Of a DNA stretch of 58,259 bases, positions 57,159-58,259 are shown one piece after another. A program made the translations under genes and the position numbers. This DNA is from Obelidium mucronatum (Eukaryota; Chytridiomycota; Chytridiomycetes; Chytridiales; Chytriomycetaceae): contig JAIVFH010000170.1 in NCBI GenBank assembly GCA_025765595.1, forward strand, positions 1 to 58,259. Reading direction: 5' to 3'. Numbering within the stretch: position 1 is the first letter of the stretch; each line of letters starts with the position of its first letter. The notes beneath the pieces were generated by a model that was given only the letters and a program-made list of their open reading frames with translations, did not search any database and was not told the origin of the DNA.

Positions 57159-58259
57159 ATGCTTCCCACTGAGATCATCCAGGATATTGTGATTCTGCTG
57201 CCCGTCACTGATCCTGCCCAGTTGACTGCGGTTGCCCTGGCGTCAAAGCTGCACCTGGCGCCAATCCTCTTCAACTGCACATCCTTTGCGAAAAGACATT
57301 TATCCCTCCACTACAGCGAATTCAGGAGATGTCACTCCAAAGATGCGGAAACGGAAGATGAAGAAGAAGAGGAGGAGGAGGAGGAGGAGGAGGAGGAGGA
57401 GGAGGAGGGGTACGAAGAGTACAATGTGACTGTTGGTCACTTCCTCAATCCCATCGACTTCAATCTCGACAAAGTCCCTTACTCATACAAGTGCGCTGCG
57501 ATACAACTCGTCATGGAGAGCCGCGCTGCAGAAGATTGGTATTCTATTGAATGGTGTGTGAAACAAAGGCTGCCCGAAACACTAAGGCTATTGCTACAAT
57601 ATGAAGATGCGGTTGTCCCACGAGACGCCATCATCAGTGCATGCATCAAAAGCGAACGAATTGAATGTTTGAAAATACTATTGAATGATGGGAGATCTGA
57701 AACAGTTTCTGTATTGAGTGTGGCCGCCTCTCGTGGCAACTGGGAAGCCGTAAAACTTCTTTTGACAGAACATTGTAAAGATCCCTCCATTCCTCTCCAA
57801 GATACCCCCGTCATTGCATTTGCAGCTGGAGGAGGAAATATTGAGATTGTACAATTCTTGCTTCAAGATAGTCGTGTCGATCCGTGCGCCTCACAGAACG
57901 TTGCTGTATACGAATTGCTGCAAGTCGAGGTCACATTGATATTCTGCGGCTCTTGATGAGTCTGGATCGCGTTGACCCAAGCGATAGTGCGAATGACGCT
58001 ATTCGGTGTGCATCTCAGCAAGGACACACAGAAATTGTGAAGCTTCTACTGACAGATCCTCGCGTGGATCCAAGCGCTCTCAACAACGAAGCCATTCGCT
58101 TGGCTTCAAGGTATGGGCGATACGAAACAGTTGAGCTCCTGCTATCACTGGACAGCAAGTACAAGATTGACCCCGCTGCCGCAAACCAACAGTCAATTCG
58201 CCATGCTTGTGAAGTCCGGCATTCTTTGAAAGAACCCAACAATGCCGGGAGGCTTGTCC
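57159..58259 (+). CDS. F-box-like ankyrin-repeat protein, partial, with frameshift
   Basis: Starts MLPTEIIQDIVILLPVTDPA (F-box-like) from ATG 57159 and runs off the right edge. Residues ~65-83 are a run of glutamates from a GAG/GAA microsatellite. Ankyrin repeats follow (VLSVAASRGNWEAVKLLLTE; VIAFAAGGGNIEIVQFLLQD). At ~57906 two extra bases (GTTGCTGTATACG) shift the frame to a stop at 57956; in the other frame the repeats continue at once (IRIAASRGHIDILRLLMSLD; AIRCASQQGHTEIVKLLLTD; AIRLASRYGRYETVELLLSL) to the window end. Either a sequencing error or a pseudogene. Same architecture as the gene at 22286. Confidence 0.75.

Overview
The window looks like nuclear DNA of a zoosporic true fungus, most likely a chytrid. 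Genes are broken by many short introns (about 45-70 nt, GT..AG). Fungal/opisthokont genes (DDB1, INSIG, TMEM170, ERGIC-53-like lectins, a TALE homeodomain protein) sit beside genes lost from most Dikarya but kept in motile fungi: NAP1/HEM of the SCAR/WAVE actin complex and a Gemin7-like SMN-complex protein. F-box/ankyrin and plant-like LRR proteins point the same way. All calls come from reading the DNA; no database search was run, and splice sites were fitted by eye to keep frame and family similarity.

Layout. 1-9.1 kb: partial gene, mitochondrial-type protein, tandem YCII protein, Gemin7-like, LRR membrane protein, polytopic membrane protein, CDF zinc transporter, alpha/beta hydrolase. 9-15 kb: Cys-rich surface protein, purple acid phosphatase, decayed GST-like gene, DUF2237 protein, and a nucleoredoxin-like protein carrying a ZZ zinc finger. 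15-19.1 kb: an intact 15-exon Plavaka-type transposase followed by 66-bp hairpin repeats and a short-motif array. 19-26 kb: F-box/LRR and F-box/ankyrin genes, a G48 tract, a GGCT/AIG2-like gene and a tRNA-Cys. 26-37.5 kb: TALE homeobox, NAP1, TMEM170-like and DDB1 (with one apparent 1-nt frameshift). 37.5-51.4 kb: an expanded family of four-TM proteins (eight intact genes, at least four relics) interrupted by two ERGIC-53-like cargo-receptor genes and an adenosine deaminase. 51.4-58.3 kb: RING-H2 membrane E3 ligase, INSIG, F-box/Cys-rich protein, nucleotide-sugar transferase, and an ankyrin gene running off the right edge.

The most novel element is the four-TM array. Its members share an invariant loop motif (FGFxEWR..LPLLYQ.MYFN.W), a conserved C-terminal PLVAIST tail that is doubled in one subgroup, and in many cases a GTCCGCA-type element 28-99 bp upstream of the start codon. 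Other points: the ZZ finger replacing the redox-active segment of a thioredoxin-like domain; short palindromic repeats with compensatory stem changes in unusually long introns of NAP1 and a lectin gene; and start codons of the transposase and nucleoredoxin-like gene that overlap head to head.

Functional links visible here are modest. The lectins, INSIG and RING protein belong to the ER/Golgi membrane system, NAP1 to actin-based motility, DDB1 and the F-box proteins to ubiquitin ligases, and the four-TM, LRR, phosphatase and Cys-rich proteins to the cell surface or endomembranes.
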